A stretch of 64,000 nt of DNA from Dyadobacter sandarakinus (GTDB lineage: Bacteria; Bacteroidota; Bacteroidia; Cytophagales; Spirosomataceae): NCBI RefSeq assembly GCF_016894445.1, contig NZ_CP056775.1, positions 4,466,001-4,530,000 on the forward strand, in the 5' to 3' direction. Below are positions 45,545-54,277 of this stretch, piece by piece (position 1 is the first letter of the stretch; each line of letters opens with the position of its first letter). The notes below the pieces were generated by a model. The model saw nothing but the letters and a program-made list of their open reading frames with translations. It was not told the DNA's origin and made no database searches. The position numbers and the translations under genes were made by a program.

Positions 45545-46420
45545 ATGAAAATAGCCATTCACGGACGCAACTTTAATGAGTCCGCCCGTCCGTTCATTGA
45601 AAACATGTTCAATGAGCTGCTGCGGCGCAACATTGAAGTACAACTCTCCAAACCCTTCCGGGATTTTCTGGATAAAAATGGCATCCCTCATTACTCTAAT
45701 CTGGTGTACGGCTCGCCCGAAGAACTTTTTGAGGCACGCCTGATGGTGAGTATGGGGGGCGATGGTACCCTGCTCGAAACAATTTCACATGTGGGTAGGC
45801 GCCGTATTCCAGCAATCGGGATCAACGTAGGGCGACTTGGTTTTCTGGCCACGGTACCTCCGGAGCGCATTTCAGATATGATCATAGCGCTTGAAAATGA
45901 CGAGTTCCGCATTGATGAACGGACGCTTGTCGCAGTTGAGTCTAATATTGACCTTTTCGACGGGCTCAACTTCGGACTTAATGACTTTACCATCACCAAA
46001 ACAGACACTTCTTCCATGATCACAGTACACACGTACCTGAATCAGGAATTCCTGAACTCCTACTGGGCCGACGGCCTGATTGTGTCCACTCCTACCGGCT
46101 CTACCGGCTACTCGCTCAGCTGTGGCGGGCCGGTACTGGTACCGCACTCTCAAAATTTTATTGTAACCCCCATCAGTCCGCATAACCTCAATGTGCGGCC
46201 GCTGGTAGTAGAAGATACCGCGGTGATCAGGCTGGAAGTAAAGAGCCGCAGCAGCAACTTCCTGGTATCCCTGGATGCCCGGTCACGGATTGTAGACGAA
46301 AACACGCATCTGACCGTCAAAAAGGCAGGGTTTACTGCCCGGCTCATTAAGATGCTGGACGATAGTTTTCTCAATACATTAAGGTCAAAACTTTCCTGGG
46401 GGCTTGATATGCGTAACTAA
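45545..46420 (+). CDS. nadK: NAD kinase
   Basis: 291 residues. It phosphorylates NAD to NADP. The signature GGDGT (71-75) in MVSMGGDGTLLET, INVGRLGFLATV, and the conserved TPTGSTGYSLSCGGP are all present. It lies 8 bases before the dipeptide epimerase gene. Confidence 0.96.
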   Translation: MKIAIHGRNFNESARPFIENMFNELLRRNIEVQLSKPFRDFLDKNGIPHYSNLVYGSPEELFEARLMVSMGGDGTLLETISHVGRRRIPAIGINVGRLGFLATVPPERISDMIIALENDEFRIDERTLVAVESNIDLFDGLNFGLNDFTITKTDTSSMITVHTYLNQEFLNSYWADGLIVSTPTGSTGYSLSCGGPVLVPHSQNFIVTPISPHNLNVRPLVVEDTAVIRLEVKSRSSNFLVSLDARSRIVDENTHLTVKKAGFTARLIKMLDDSFLNTLRSKLSWGLDMRN

Positions 46421-46428
46421 TTGTTCCT

Positions 46429-47454
46429 ATGCAGCTGATCATACACACCTTTAACCTTGAACTGAAACATACCTTTACCATCGCGCACGACTCCCGTGAT
46501 GTGCAGCAAACGCTTATTGTAGAGCTTACCGATGGTACTTTGAGTGGTTTGGGCGAGGCAACTTCCAATCCATACTACGGCATGACCATTGCCAATATGG
46601 AAGCTGCGCTCACAGCAGTAAAACCTGTGGTTGAAAGTGGAGCGTATCATTCTGCGAAAGAATTATGGTTTAAAGTGCATGATGCGCTTGGTTCCAATCC
46701 TTTTGCACAATGCGCGCTTGATGAAGCTGCTCACGATTATTTTGCAAGAAAAAAACAGGAAAAGCTATACCAGAGCTGGAATCTCGATATCTCCCGCAAC
46801 CCGCTCACTAACTTTACTATCGGTATTGATACCGTAGATAAGATGGTTTTGAAGATGCAGGAGCTGCCCTGGCCCATCTATAAAATCAAACTGGGCACCA
46901 ACGAAGATCTTCGTATTGTTCGTGAGCTGCGCCGGCATACGGATGCAGTGTTCAGAGTGGATGCAAATTGTGCCTGGACAGCCGAGCAGACAATCCAATA
47001 TTCACATGAGCTGGCCAAATTAAACGTCGCTTTTATAGAGCAGCCGCTTCCTGCAAATGACGTTGATGGCATGAAGCAGGTATATCTTAAAAGTGCCCTG
47101 CCGGTCATTACCGATGAGAGCTGCATTACAGAGGAAGATGTTGCCAGCTGCCACAAGCTTTTTCATGGCGTTAATATAAAGCTTACCAAATGTGGTGGCA
47201 TCACTCCTGCTTTACGCATGATTGAGAAAGCAAAAGCATTGGGGATGAAAACAATGGTAGGATGTATGACTGAGTCAAGCGTTGGGATATCGGCGATTGC
47301 ACACTTACTTCCATTGCTGGACTATGTTGATATGGACGGCTCACTCCTGATTCGGAATGATCCGGCTACGGGCGTCACCTTTGATTATGGAAAAGTTATC
47401 TACGCCTCTGAAAATGGTACAGGTGCCCGCCTCAAAGATCATCATATTCTTTGA
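46429..47454 (+). CDS. Dipeptide epimerase (L-Ala-D/L-Glu type), enolase superfamily
   Basis: 341 residues. Catalytic KxK is at 152-154 (YKIKLG), metal ligands D178 (RVDANCAW), E204 (FIEQPLP) and D229 (ITDESC), and the opposite-face Lys254 in KLTKCGG. This is the muconate-lactonising/dipeptide-epimerase branch. It typically epimerises L-Ala-D-Glu from murein to L-Ala-L-Glu. Substrate specificity is inferred. Its stop overlaps the next start as ATGA. Confidence 0.9.
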   Translation: MQLIIHTFNLELKHTFTIAHDSRDVQQTLIVELTDGTLSGLGEATSNPYYGMTIANMEAALTAVKPVVESGAYHSAKELWFKVHDALGSNPFAQCALDEAAHDYFARKKQEKLYQSWNLDISRNPLTNFTIGIDTVDKMVLKMQELPWPIYKIKLGTNEDLRIVRELRRHTDAVFRVDANCAWTAEQTIQYSHELAKLNVAFIEQPLPANDVDGMKQVYLKSALPVITDESCITEEDVASCHKLFHGVNIKLTKCGGITPALRMIEKAKALGMKTMVGCMTESSVGISAIAHLLPLLDYVDMDGSLLIRNDPATGVTFDYGKVIYASENGTGARLKDHHIL

Positions 47455-48551
47455 TAACTTCACGAACATTTTCACTCCCCGGCCGTAACCTGATAACCGA
47501 TGACGGGCAGCAATTTCTGTGGTTCAGTGGAACAGATTATTTGGGAGCAGGACACAACGAAGCGCTTCGTAGGTTTATTTTAAAGGGTATTGAACAGTAT
47601 GGAACACATTACGGAAGCTCCCGGAACAGCAGTCTGCAGCTAGGTGTATACCAGGAAGCAGAAGAACGCCTGGCTGGCTTCATGGGCGTGTCTGGCACAT
47701 TACTCGTATCGTCAGGAATGTGGGCCGGACAACTGGTGATGAAAGAAATAAAGCATCTGGCGAGGTTGAACAATCACAGTGCTGAACTCAGATACTATTA
47801 TGCACCCGGTGCTCATCCGGCGATTCAGGGTGAAGACTATACTCCCGTACTTATTTCCTGGCGGGATTGGGCTGCCCAAAGCATCTTGCAGATTAATGAT
47901 GCAGAGGATGATAATACCATGCATATTGTGTGTACAGATGCAATAGGCTCTCCATTTGTCCAGACTTTCGACTTCTCGGTTTTTTCACAAATAAAAGATC
48001 CTTCCAGAGTGATTCTGATCATTGACGAGTCACATAGCCTGGGGGTATTGGGAGCGGGTGGAAAGGGAATTTACCGGGATATTCCGGAGGCATTGCAATC
48101 CAATGCACTCATTGTGTCCTCTCTGAACAAGGCGATGGGCATACCGGCAGGTGTAATCTCGGGCAGCAGATTAATGATCCAGGCACTCCGTCATTCACCT
48201 TTTTTTGCAGGTGCATCACCCGCTGCTCCTGCATTTATTTTCGCATTGGAAAAAATGCTTTCCCATGATCTGTACAGCACGATGCACAACCAGCTGCTCG
48301 AAAATGTCGCTTACTTTCACAGCATCTTCAGCGTAGCAGGGCTTTTTACATCGGCCAGCAATTATCCTGTCCTCTGCAGCACCGACTCCCGGCTTTTCGG
48401 CTTTTTACTTTCACAGGGTATCATGGCGTCGTGTTTTCCGTACCCCAAACCTGATGACCTGCCGGTTACCCGCATTGTCATCACCGCTTTGCACCAAAAA
48501 GAAGACCTCAGCCGGCTGGCTGAGGTCTGTACGCTTTATCTTAAAAACTGA
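47451..48551 (+). CDS. PLP-dependent alpha-oxoamine-synthase-like aminotransferase (BioF/KBL family)
   Basis: 366 residues, fold-type I. The PLP lysine is K227 in SSLNKAMGIPAG, with the cofactor Asp192 and His195 in DESHSLGVLG. The N-terminal SGTDYLGAGHNEAL resembles the BioF entry motif. GTHYGSSRNSS replaces the usual GSGGSR-type loop, so substrate probably differs from pimeloyl-CoA; I do not call it bioF. Translationally coupled to the dipeptide epimerase. Its 3' end contains the tatC terminator hairpin on the other strand. Confidence 0.8.
   Translation: MITSRTFSLPGRNLITDDGQQFLWFSGTDYLGAGHNEALRRFILKGIEQYGTHYGSSRNSSLQLGVYQEAEERLAGFMGVSGTLLVSSGMWAGQLVMKEIKHLARLNNHSAELRYYYAPGAHPAIQGEDYTPVLISWRDWAAQSILQINDAEDDNTMHIVCTDAIGSPFVQTFDFSVFSQIKDPSRVILIIDESHSLGVLGAGGKGIYRDIPEALQSNALIVSSLNKAMGIPAGVISGSRLMIQALRHSPFFAGASPAAPAFIFALEKMLSHDLYSTMHNQLLENVAYFHSIFSVAGLFTSASNYPVLCSTDSRLFGFLLSQGIMASCFPYPKPDDLPVTRIVITALHQKEDLSRLAEVCTLYLKN
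48496..48528 (-). terminator. Terminator of tatC, located inside the convergent PLP-enzyme gene
   Basis: AGACCTCAGCC and GGCTGAGGTCT form a perfect 11-base stem with a 4-base loop. Read on the minus strand it is followed by TCTTTTT. It lies 27 bases past the tatC stop, within the last codons of the opposite gene. Confidence 0.8.
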
Positions 48552-48554
48552 CCC

Positions 48555-49424
48555 TTACTCGTCGTCGCCCAGTTTGGCAAGTCTCCGCTCTTCGGCCAGC
48601 TTTTCGCGCTCTACTTTACCTGCCACAAGGATACTGACCTCGTACAGCATAAACAATGGAATGGCCACGATAATCTGGCTGTATATATCGGGAGATGGTG
48701 TAATTACCGCAGCAATAATCAGAATGACGATCATGGCATGCTTGCGGTATTCCCTCATGAAGCTCGGAGTAAGGAAGCCGACTTTTGCCAGTACAAATAC
48801 AACAATAGGAAGCTGGAATGCGACCCCGCATGCGAGGGTAAGGGTTGCCACAAGCGAAATGTACGATGTAAGGCTAAACTCGTTGATGATCGAAGGATCG
48901 AGCGTGTAGTTGGCCAGAAAGTTGATGGCCAGCGGAGTAACCACATAATACCCGAAAAGTACACCCGTAAAAAACAGGAAGGTTACGTAAAACACTGCGC
49001 CCCGCGCTGACTTACGCTCAGCTTCGCGCAAACCTGGTTTTATAAACCGCCATATTTCCCAGAACGCATACGGAAAAGCAAAGATCAGACCTGCTATGAC
49101 AGATGATGTCATACTCATCGTAAACTGATCGCCTACCCCGATTGTCTGCAACTTGAAATTCAATGCTTTAATGCAAAGCTCTTCATACCCTACCTTATCA
49201 GCCAGCTTGCACAGCATCTGGTAAGTCCAGAAGTCGGGACGGGAGGGAGCGATAATGACATAATGGTAAATTTCCTCGATGTAGACAAAAGCCAGGATCG
49301 CAAATACCAGAATCGATGACACTGCTCTGATAATATGCCATCTTAATTCTTCCAAATGCCCGATAAAGGACATTTCGGTACCATCATCCTCTTCTTGATT
49401 GTCAAAGTCCTGATCCAAAGACAT
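48555..49424 (-). CDS. tatC: Sec-independent protein translocase TatC
   Basis: 289 residues with six membrane helices. The N-terminal MSFIGHLEELRWHIIRA is the conserved twin-arginine signal contact (HLEELR). FAFPYAFWEIWRFIKPGL, the central FVTFLFF-type helix and the late TPSPDIYSQIIVAIPLFMLYE are typical. It recognises folded Tat substrates with TatA, which is not in this window. Stops 3 bases from the convergent PLP-enzyme stop. Confidence 0.95.
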   Translation of the reverse strand: MSLDQDFDNQEEDDGTEMSFIGHLEELRWHIIRAVSSILVFAILAFVYIEEIYHYVIIAPSRPDFWTYQMLCKLADKVGYEELCIKALNFKLQTIGVGDQFTMSMTSSVIAGLIFAFPYAFWEIWRFIKPGLREAERKSARGAVFYVTFLFFTGVLFGYYVVTPLAINFLANYTLDPSIINEFSLTSYISLVATLTLACGVAFQLPIVVFVLAKVGFLTPSFMREYRKHAMIVILIIAAVITPSPDIYSQIIVAIPLFMLYEVSILVAGKVEREKLAEERRLAKLGDDE

Positions 49425-49502
49425 ATTGATTTTTAATGACTAAAACTTCTGTTGTTTGCCCGCAGAACGGAAATCGCGATCTCGCCAGGGTCGAATTTAC
49501 TT

Positions 49503-49533
49503 AAAAAACCCGTCGAAATACTCCGGCGGGTTT
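49503..49533 (-). terminator. Terminator of pdhA
   Basis: On the minus strand AAACCCG and CGGGTTT enclose a 14-base loop and are followed by more T (TTTAA). It begins 23 bases after the pdhA stop. Confidence 0.8.
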
Positions 49534-49555
49534 CTTGAAAAAGGTTCTTTTATTT

Positions 49556-50587
49556 TTAATCCATTACAAAAGGATAGTCGCTCTCCGCATAAACGTCGGT
49601 GTAGGCTTCTTTTGGATCCGGAAATTCCGACTCTTCAGCAAACTGCACTGACTGAGCCACAATATCCTTTATTTTTTTGTCAATACTATCAAGTTCCTCC
49701 TCAGTCGCAAGCTTATTATCAAGAATCACCGCACGAACTTGTTCAATCGGGTCGCGGTGCTTGTATTCTTCTACTTCTTCTTTGGAGCGGTACTTCTGAG
49801 GATCAGACATGGAATGTCCGCGATACCGGTACGTTCTGAATTCGAGGAAAGTAGGTCCCTCGCCTTTCCGGGCGCGCTCCGCTGCACGGGATACTGCTTC
49901 GTGAATGGCTTCCACGCTCATGCCGTCAACCGGCTCGGAAGGAATATCATAAGCCTCACCCAAAGTGTAAAGGTCCGTCACATTGGAAGTACGGGCTACC
50001 GAAGTACCCATGGCATAACCGTTGTTCTCAACCACGAAAATAACCGGCAGCTTCCAGCTCATGGCCATGTTCAGTGTTTCGTGGAACGATCCCTGACGGA
50101 TCGCACCGTCACCGAAGTAGCAGATACACAGGTTGTCGGTTTTGTTGTATTTCTCAGCGAAAGCAATACCAGCTCCCAGTGGAATCTGGCCGCCTACGAT
50201 ACCGTGGCCGCCCACAAATCCTTTTTCTTTATCAAAAATGTGCATCGAACCGCCTTTCCCCTTGGTGGTACCCGTCTTTTTGCCATAGAGCTCCGCCATG
50301 ATCGCATTGGGAGAAGTACCCAGTGCCAGGGGAATGCCGTGGTCCCGGTAAGCGGTAATATACTTGTCACCCTCTTTCAGGGCAGTTACAGCACCCGATG
50401 AACACGCCTCCTGGCCAATGTACAGGTGGCAGAATCCCCGGATTTTCTGCTGACCATAAAGCTGGCCTGCTTTTTCCTCAAAACGCCTTTGCAGCAGCAT
50501 GTTCTCGAACCAGAACAGATAGCGTTCCTTATCGTGCTGCAATGGATTGGGTGCGGAATTTTCCTTTTTTTCAGTAACGGTAGCCAT
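49556..50587 (-). CDS. pdhA: Pyruvate dehydrogenase E1 component, alpha subunit
   Basis: 343 residues. It is the TPP-dependent decarboxylating subunit. GDGAIRQGSFHETLNMA and ENNGYAMGTS form the TPP/Mg motif, and the phosphorylation-loop region YRGHSMSDPQKYR is intact. GHGIVGGQIPLGAGIA is typical of the E1-alpha family. The E1-beta and E2 genes are not adjacent, so the complex is encoded elsewhere. Pyruvate rather than branched-chain specificity follows overall similarity. Confidence 0.93.
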   Translation of the reverse strand: MATVTEKKENSAPNPLQHDKERYLFWFENMLLQRRFEEKAGQLYGQQKIRGFCHLYIGQEACSSGAVTALKEGDKYITAYRDHGIPLALGTSPNAIMAELYGKKTGTTKGKGGSMHIFDKEKGFVGGHGIVGGQIPLGAGIAFAEKYNKTDNLCICYFGDGAIRQGSFHETLNMAMSWKLPVIFVVENNGYAMGTSVARTSNVTDLYTLGEAYDIPSEPVDGMSVEAIHEAVSRAAERARKGEGPTFLEFRTYRYRGHSMSDPQKYRSKEEVEEYKHRDPIEQVRAVILDNKLATEEELDSIDKKIKDIVAQSVQFAEESEFPDPKEAYTDVYAESDYPFVMD

Positions 50588-50712
50588 CTATTGGGTTCTC
50601 GTTTATAAAGACAGAACTTTGTCTTAAAGTTAGCGGTTTGAAGAAAGTCCGTTTGTTGCCGAACTTGCATTGATCTGCGAAAATAAGCATAAAGTAAATA
50701 ACAAAGAAGTTC

Positions 50713-51807
50713 ATGTGGCTAGAAAAGCTCCATCTCACATACTTTAAAAGCTATGAAGAGAAAGCCCTCAATTTCGGAAAACATGTGAACTGCCTGGTCG
50801 GTGAAAACGGCAGTGGCAAGACCAACCTGCTCGACGCAATTTACTTCCTGACACTTACAAAAAGTGCTTTTCACAACCAGGATGCGCTCGGTATCCGGCA
50901 TTCCAATGACTTTTTTGTCATCGACGGGGTATTTAACGAAGAGGGGCGGCATACGCAGGTGACTTGCAGCCTGCAGCGCGGGCAGCGCAAGATCTTCATG
51001 GCCGACAAAAAGCCCTACGAGCGCCTGAGTGACCATATCGGCTTGTTTCCGCTCGTCCTGATCGAGCCCAATGATACGGATATTATCCGCGAAGGCAGCG
51101 AGGAACGCAGGCGGTTTTTTGATGGGGTGCTTGCCCAGGCTGTTTCGGGCTACCTGACTGATTTACTTCATTATAACAAGATACTCAACCAGCGGAATGG
51201 TCTTCTTAAACATTTTGCTGAGCGCAACTACCTGGACGAAGACCTGCTCGAAACCTACAATGATCCGCTGATCATTTTATCCCTTCGCATCCATGCCCAC
51301 CGGACTGCCTTTATGGGCCGGTTTTTGCCTTTATTTCAAAAATTTTACCGCTTTCTGAGTAATGGGCGGGAAGATGTGGAGGTAATTTATGAGAGTGAGG
51401 TAGCATCTGAAAGTTTCCCCGCCGACTTTCGTAAAAACCGCAGTCGTGACCTCCATGCGCAGCGTACCGGAAAAGGCGTGCACAAGGATGAATTTATTTT
51501 TGAGATTGATGGGGTGACCCTCAGAAAATTCGGGTCGCAGGGGCAGCAGAAGTCCTTTTTGATTGCTTTAAAACTGGCACAGTTTGAACTGCTGAAAGAG
51601 GAAACTGAAAAAACGCCTATGCTTTTGCTGGATGATATTTTTGACAAGCTTGACGACCGGCGCATTCAGAAGCTGATCGAGCTCATTGATACCGGATTTT
51701 TAGGACAGGTTTTTATCACAGACGCCCGCCCCGAGCGCTCCCGTAAAATCCTGGAACACGTCAAGGCGGACGTTCGTTTTTTTGATATTGAAAAAAAGAT
51801 AGGCTGA
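50713..51807 (+). CDS. recF: DNA replication and repair protein RecF
   Basis: 364 residues. Walker A is GENGSGKT (30-37). The SMC-like signature lies in FGSQGQQKSFLIALKLAQ, and Walker B in MLLLDDIFDKLDDRR. It loads RecA at gaps with RecO and RecR. It is not next to dnaA/dnaN here, as is common in Bacteroidota. Its stop codon directly abuts the convergent toxin stop. Confidence 0.95.
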   Translation: MWLEKLHLTYFKSYEEKALNFGKHVNCLVGENGSGKTNLLDAIYFLTLTKSAFHNQDALGIRHSNDFFVIDGVFNEEGRHTQVTCSLQRGQRKIFMADKKPYERLSDHIGLFPLVLIEPNDTDIIREGSEERRRFFDGVLAQAVSGYLTDLLHYNKILNQRNGLLKHFAERNYLDEDLLETYNDPLIILSLRIHAHRTAFMGRFLPLFQKFYRFLSNGREDVEVIYESEVASESFPADFRKNRSRDLHAQRTGKGVHKDEFIFEIDGVTLRKFGSQGQQKSFLIALKLAQFELLKEETEKTPMLLLDDIFDKLDDRRIQKLIELIDTGFLGQVFITDARPERSRKILEHVKADVRFFDIEKKIG

Positions 51808-52089
51808 TTATCTTTTCCGACTGGTATTAAGCAGGTTCAAAATGATGATGTCGGCATCTACCACAGTATAAAACAGCACTTGTTTTTTCCTCACTACCAG
51901 CTGCCTTACAGCCGGAAGTGAGGAATGTTGCCTTCCCAGATATGGAAATTTAACGAGCACCTCTATTTTAGCTTCAAGTTCTTCTGTAAAACGTTCTGCT
52001 ACCTGCCCGCCCCATTCATCGTAAATGTATGATAATGCCTCCCTGTAATTTTCCTTTGCTATGGCAGTCCATTTTACTTTGAAAGCCAC
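51808..52089 (-). CDS. RelE/ParE-family toxin
   Basis: 93 residues, basic. The ParE-like fold shows FKVKWTAIAKENYREALSYI, then FTEELEAKIEVLVKFPYLGRQ, then VVRKKQVLFYTVVDADIIIL. Members inhibit gyrase (ParE) or cut mRNA (RelE); which one is not decided. It overlaps the antitoxin gene upstream by 16 bases, the usual antitoxin-first order. Confidence 0.88.
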   Translation of the reverse strand: MAFKVKWTAIAKENYREALSYIYDEWGGQVAERFTEELEAKIEVLVKFPYLGRQHSSLPAVRQLVVRKKQVLFYTVVDADIIILNLLNTSRKR

Positions 52090-52316
52090 TCCCGCGATTC
52101 TTTAATTACATCCTTATTGGAAAACAGTTCTCCTTTTGAAACCTGACGCAGCGATTCATTTAGTGCTGCCCTGATTTCAGGAGTATCGGTTTGAAGATCG
52201 TGGCCTTGCTCTTCTGCAACAAATGCCCTGATGGAGGAAAGCAAATCCTCTATTCTATCCGCATCCACTTCATTGACGAGCCGAAGCACTTCCGTTCTTA
52301 ATTCCAGCGTAGACAT
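52074..52316 (-). CDS. Antitoxin of the ParE-like toxin
   Basis: 80 residues, acidic first half (TEVLRLVNEVDADRIEDLLSSI), then a flexible C-terminal half rich in polar residues that probably wraps the toxin. No clear ribbon-helix-helix motif is visible. Identified mainly by position, overlap and size. It has its own promoter at 52348-52377. Confidence 0.8.
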   Translation of the reverse strand: MSTLELRTEVLRLVNEVDADRIEDLLSSIRAFVAEEQGHDLQTDTPEIRAALNESLRQVSKGELFSNKDVIKESREWLSK

Positions 52317-52347
52317 AGTTGAATTTTAAATTAAGCGCGTGATCAAA

Positions 52348-52377
52348 CAAATTTATCAAATCTAAACGTATTTCAAA
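52348..52377 (-). promoter_or_regulatory. Promoter of the toxin-antitoxin operon
   Basis: On the minus strand: TTTG, an 18-base spacer, then TAAATTTG. It overlaps the 3' end of manC and lies 32 bases before the antitoxin ATG. Confidence 0.65.
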
Positions 52378-53429
52378 TTCACCTCTTTAGCCTCTGCAAC
52401 GAACTCTTTTACTTTTTGTTCATCTTCTTTCTTGCAAATCATCAATACCCCGTCGTACTCTGCGACAATGAAGCCGTCGAGCCCATTGACAACCACGAGC
52501 TTGTCTTTGGGAGTTTTGATGATTGAGTTGGTAGTATTGTACAGCAGCAAGTTGCCGTCTGTGACATTCTGATGCTCATCTTTTTCCGAAACCTCGTACA
52601 GCGACTTCCAGGTACCGAGGTCTGACCATCCGAAGTTACTCAGCACAACGTGTACGTTATCGGCTTTTTCCATAATACCATTGTCAATGGAAATGCTGCC
52701 GCAATGCTGGTACGCGCGCTGCACAAACTGCTCTTCGGTATGCAGGTAATAATGTCCGTCACCTTCCTGGAAAATCTCGGCGATATCCGGCTGGAATAAA
52801 CCCAGTGCTTTTTTAAATGCATGAATGTTCCATACAAAAATCCCCGCATTCCAAACGAAATCGCCACTTTCAAGAAACTGTATGGCCAGCGAGAGTTCTG
52901 GTTTTTCAGTAAATGATTTTACTTTTTTGACTGTCAGCTTATCCGGAATGTACTGGATATAACCATAGCCGGTATCGGGCCTGGTTGGCTGAATGCCGAG
53001 CGTAATCAGGATGTCTTCGTTGCGGGTAGCACCCAGCGCCACCTTGATCGTATCCCTGAAAACGTCCTCTTTAAGAATAATATGATCGGCGGGCGCCACC
53101 ACTACATTGGCATCCGGATTCCGGGAAGCGATTTTGTAGCAGGCATATGCAATGCAGGGAGCCGTATTCCGGCGGTGCGGTTCCAGAAGGATCTGCTCGT
53201 CGGCGAGTGCAGGTACCTGCTGTTTCACCAGGTCTTTGTACTCTGCACTGGTAACAATGTAAATATTTTCAATGGGGCAAACGCCTTCGAACCTTTCCAC
53301 AGTTTGCTGCAAAAGGGTTTTGCCGGTACCCAGCACGTCATGAAACTGCTTTGGAAAGTCGGTCCTGCTGAATGGCCAAAATCGTGTTCCTACACCCCCG
53401 GCCATGATAATCACGTATGTATCCTGCAT
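52362..53429 (-). CDS. manC: Mannose-1-phosphate guanylyltransferase
   Basis: 355 residues from the ATG at 53429; the open frame continues upstream without similarity. N-terminal MAGGVGTRFWPFSR and FPKQF bind GTP and phosphate. EPHRRNTAPCIAYA, VVAPADHII, FTEKPE and FVWNAGIFVW are family motifs. It lacks the C-terminal isomerase domain of bifunctional enzymes. It makes GDP-mannose for surface glycans. Confidence 0.93.
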   Translation of the reverse strand: MQDTYVIIMAGGVGTRFWPFSRTDFPKQFHDVLGTGKTLLQQTVERFEGVCPIENIYIVTSAEYKDLVKQQVPALADEQILLEPHRRNTAPCIAYACYKIASRNPDANVVVAPADHIILKEDVFRDTIKVALGATRNEDILITLGIQPTRPDTGYGYIQYIPDKLTVKKVKSFTEKPELSLAIQFLESGDFVWNAGIFVWNIHAFKKALGLFQPDIAEIFQEGDGHYYLHTEEQFVQRAYQHCGSISIDNGIMEKADNVHVVLSNFGWSDLGTWKSLYEVSEKDEHQNVTDGNLLLYNTTNSIIKTPKDKLVVVNGLDGFIVAEYDGVLMICKKEDEQKVKEFVAEAKEVNLKYV

Positions 53430-53470
53430 TACTTCAAGGCAATTGATTAATAATCCAATATAAAATTGCC

Positions 53471-53503
53471 CAAAGCTAAGCATAAAGAATTACTTCTGCC
53501 CAA
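53471..53503 (-). promoter_or_regulatory. Putative promoter of manC
   Basis: On the minus strand: TTG, a 22-base spacer, then TAGCTTTG, which fits TAnnTTTG. The spacing is slightly long. It is 41 bases before the manC ATG. Confidence 0.4.
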
Positions 53504-53506
53504 GCC

Positions 53507-54151
53507 CTACTTTTCACCAAATGCAAGATCACCCGCATCCCCGATACCCGGCACAATGTAGTACTGCTCATTCAGGCGGGTATCCACAGACCCGAGCCAC
53601 AGGCGGCATTGCGGTATTCTTTTCTGTAAAAATGCAACTCCCTCCGGACTGGCGATCACTGCGGCAATATGCGTTTGGGCGGGAATGCCGAAGCGCAGCA
53701 ATGCATGGTAGACTTTTTCGAGAGAACGTCCGGTGGCCAGCATAGGGTCGATGAGGATCAGGATCTTGCCGGTGAGGTCCGGGCTGGTGATGTAATCCAT
53801 TTCTACCTCAAACTCATCCTCATCATTGATGTGGTGCCCGCGGTATGCGCCTATAAAAGCATTGTCAGCCTTGTCGAACATATTCAGAAATCCTTCGTGC
53901 AATGGAAGGCCCGCGCGCAGGATGGTTGCCAGTACAACAGGCTGCAGGAGCTGGCGGGAAGTTGCCTGGCCGAGGGGTGTTTCTGTTTGTTCTGTACGGT
54001 AGGTGAGCGTTTTTGAAAGCTCATAAGCCAGCAGTTCCCCGATCCGCTCCATATTCCGCCTGAACCTTAGCCTGTCTTTCTGGATATTTACGTCCCTCAG
54101 CTCGGCAATATAATGGTCTGCAATGGAGGGTTTCTGCGACAGTAAAAACAT
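53507..54151 (-). CDS. upp: Uracil phosphoribosyltransferase
   Basis: 214 residues. The PRPP-binding loop is LILIDPMLATGRSLEKVYHAL, with TILRAGLPLHEGFL and a C-terminal uracil-binding VPGIGDAGDLAFG. It salvages uracil to UMP. It is upstream of manC on the same strand with a 77-base gap that holds a separate promoter. Confidence 0.95.
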   Translation of the reverse strand: MFLLSQKPSIADHYIAELRDVNIQKDRLRFRRNMERIGELLAYELSKTLTYRTEQTETPLGQATSRQLLQPVVLATILRAGLPLHEGFLNMFDKADNAFIGAYRGHHINDEDEFEVEMDYITSPDLTGKILILIDPMLATGRSLEKVYHALLRFGIPAQTHIAAVIASPEGVAFLQKRIPQCRLWLGSVDTRLNEQYYIVPGIGDAGDLAFGEK

Positions 54152-54277
54152 AGGTCAGACAGTTTTTTAGACTACTTCATGCAAGATAATACAAATTCAT
54201 TGACGTAATTTGGAACACTTATACGAAAAATTGCCCGCAAAAGATCAACTGGTGTGAACGATAGATTTTTCCCGTCT

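Noticed and set aside
47451-48551. bioF (biotin synthesis)
   Set aside because: The fold and catalytic residues fit, but the substrate loop differs and no other biotin gene is near. Kept as family-level call only.
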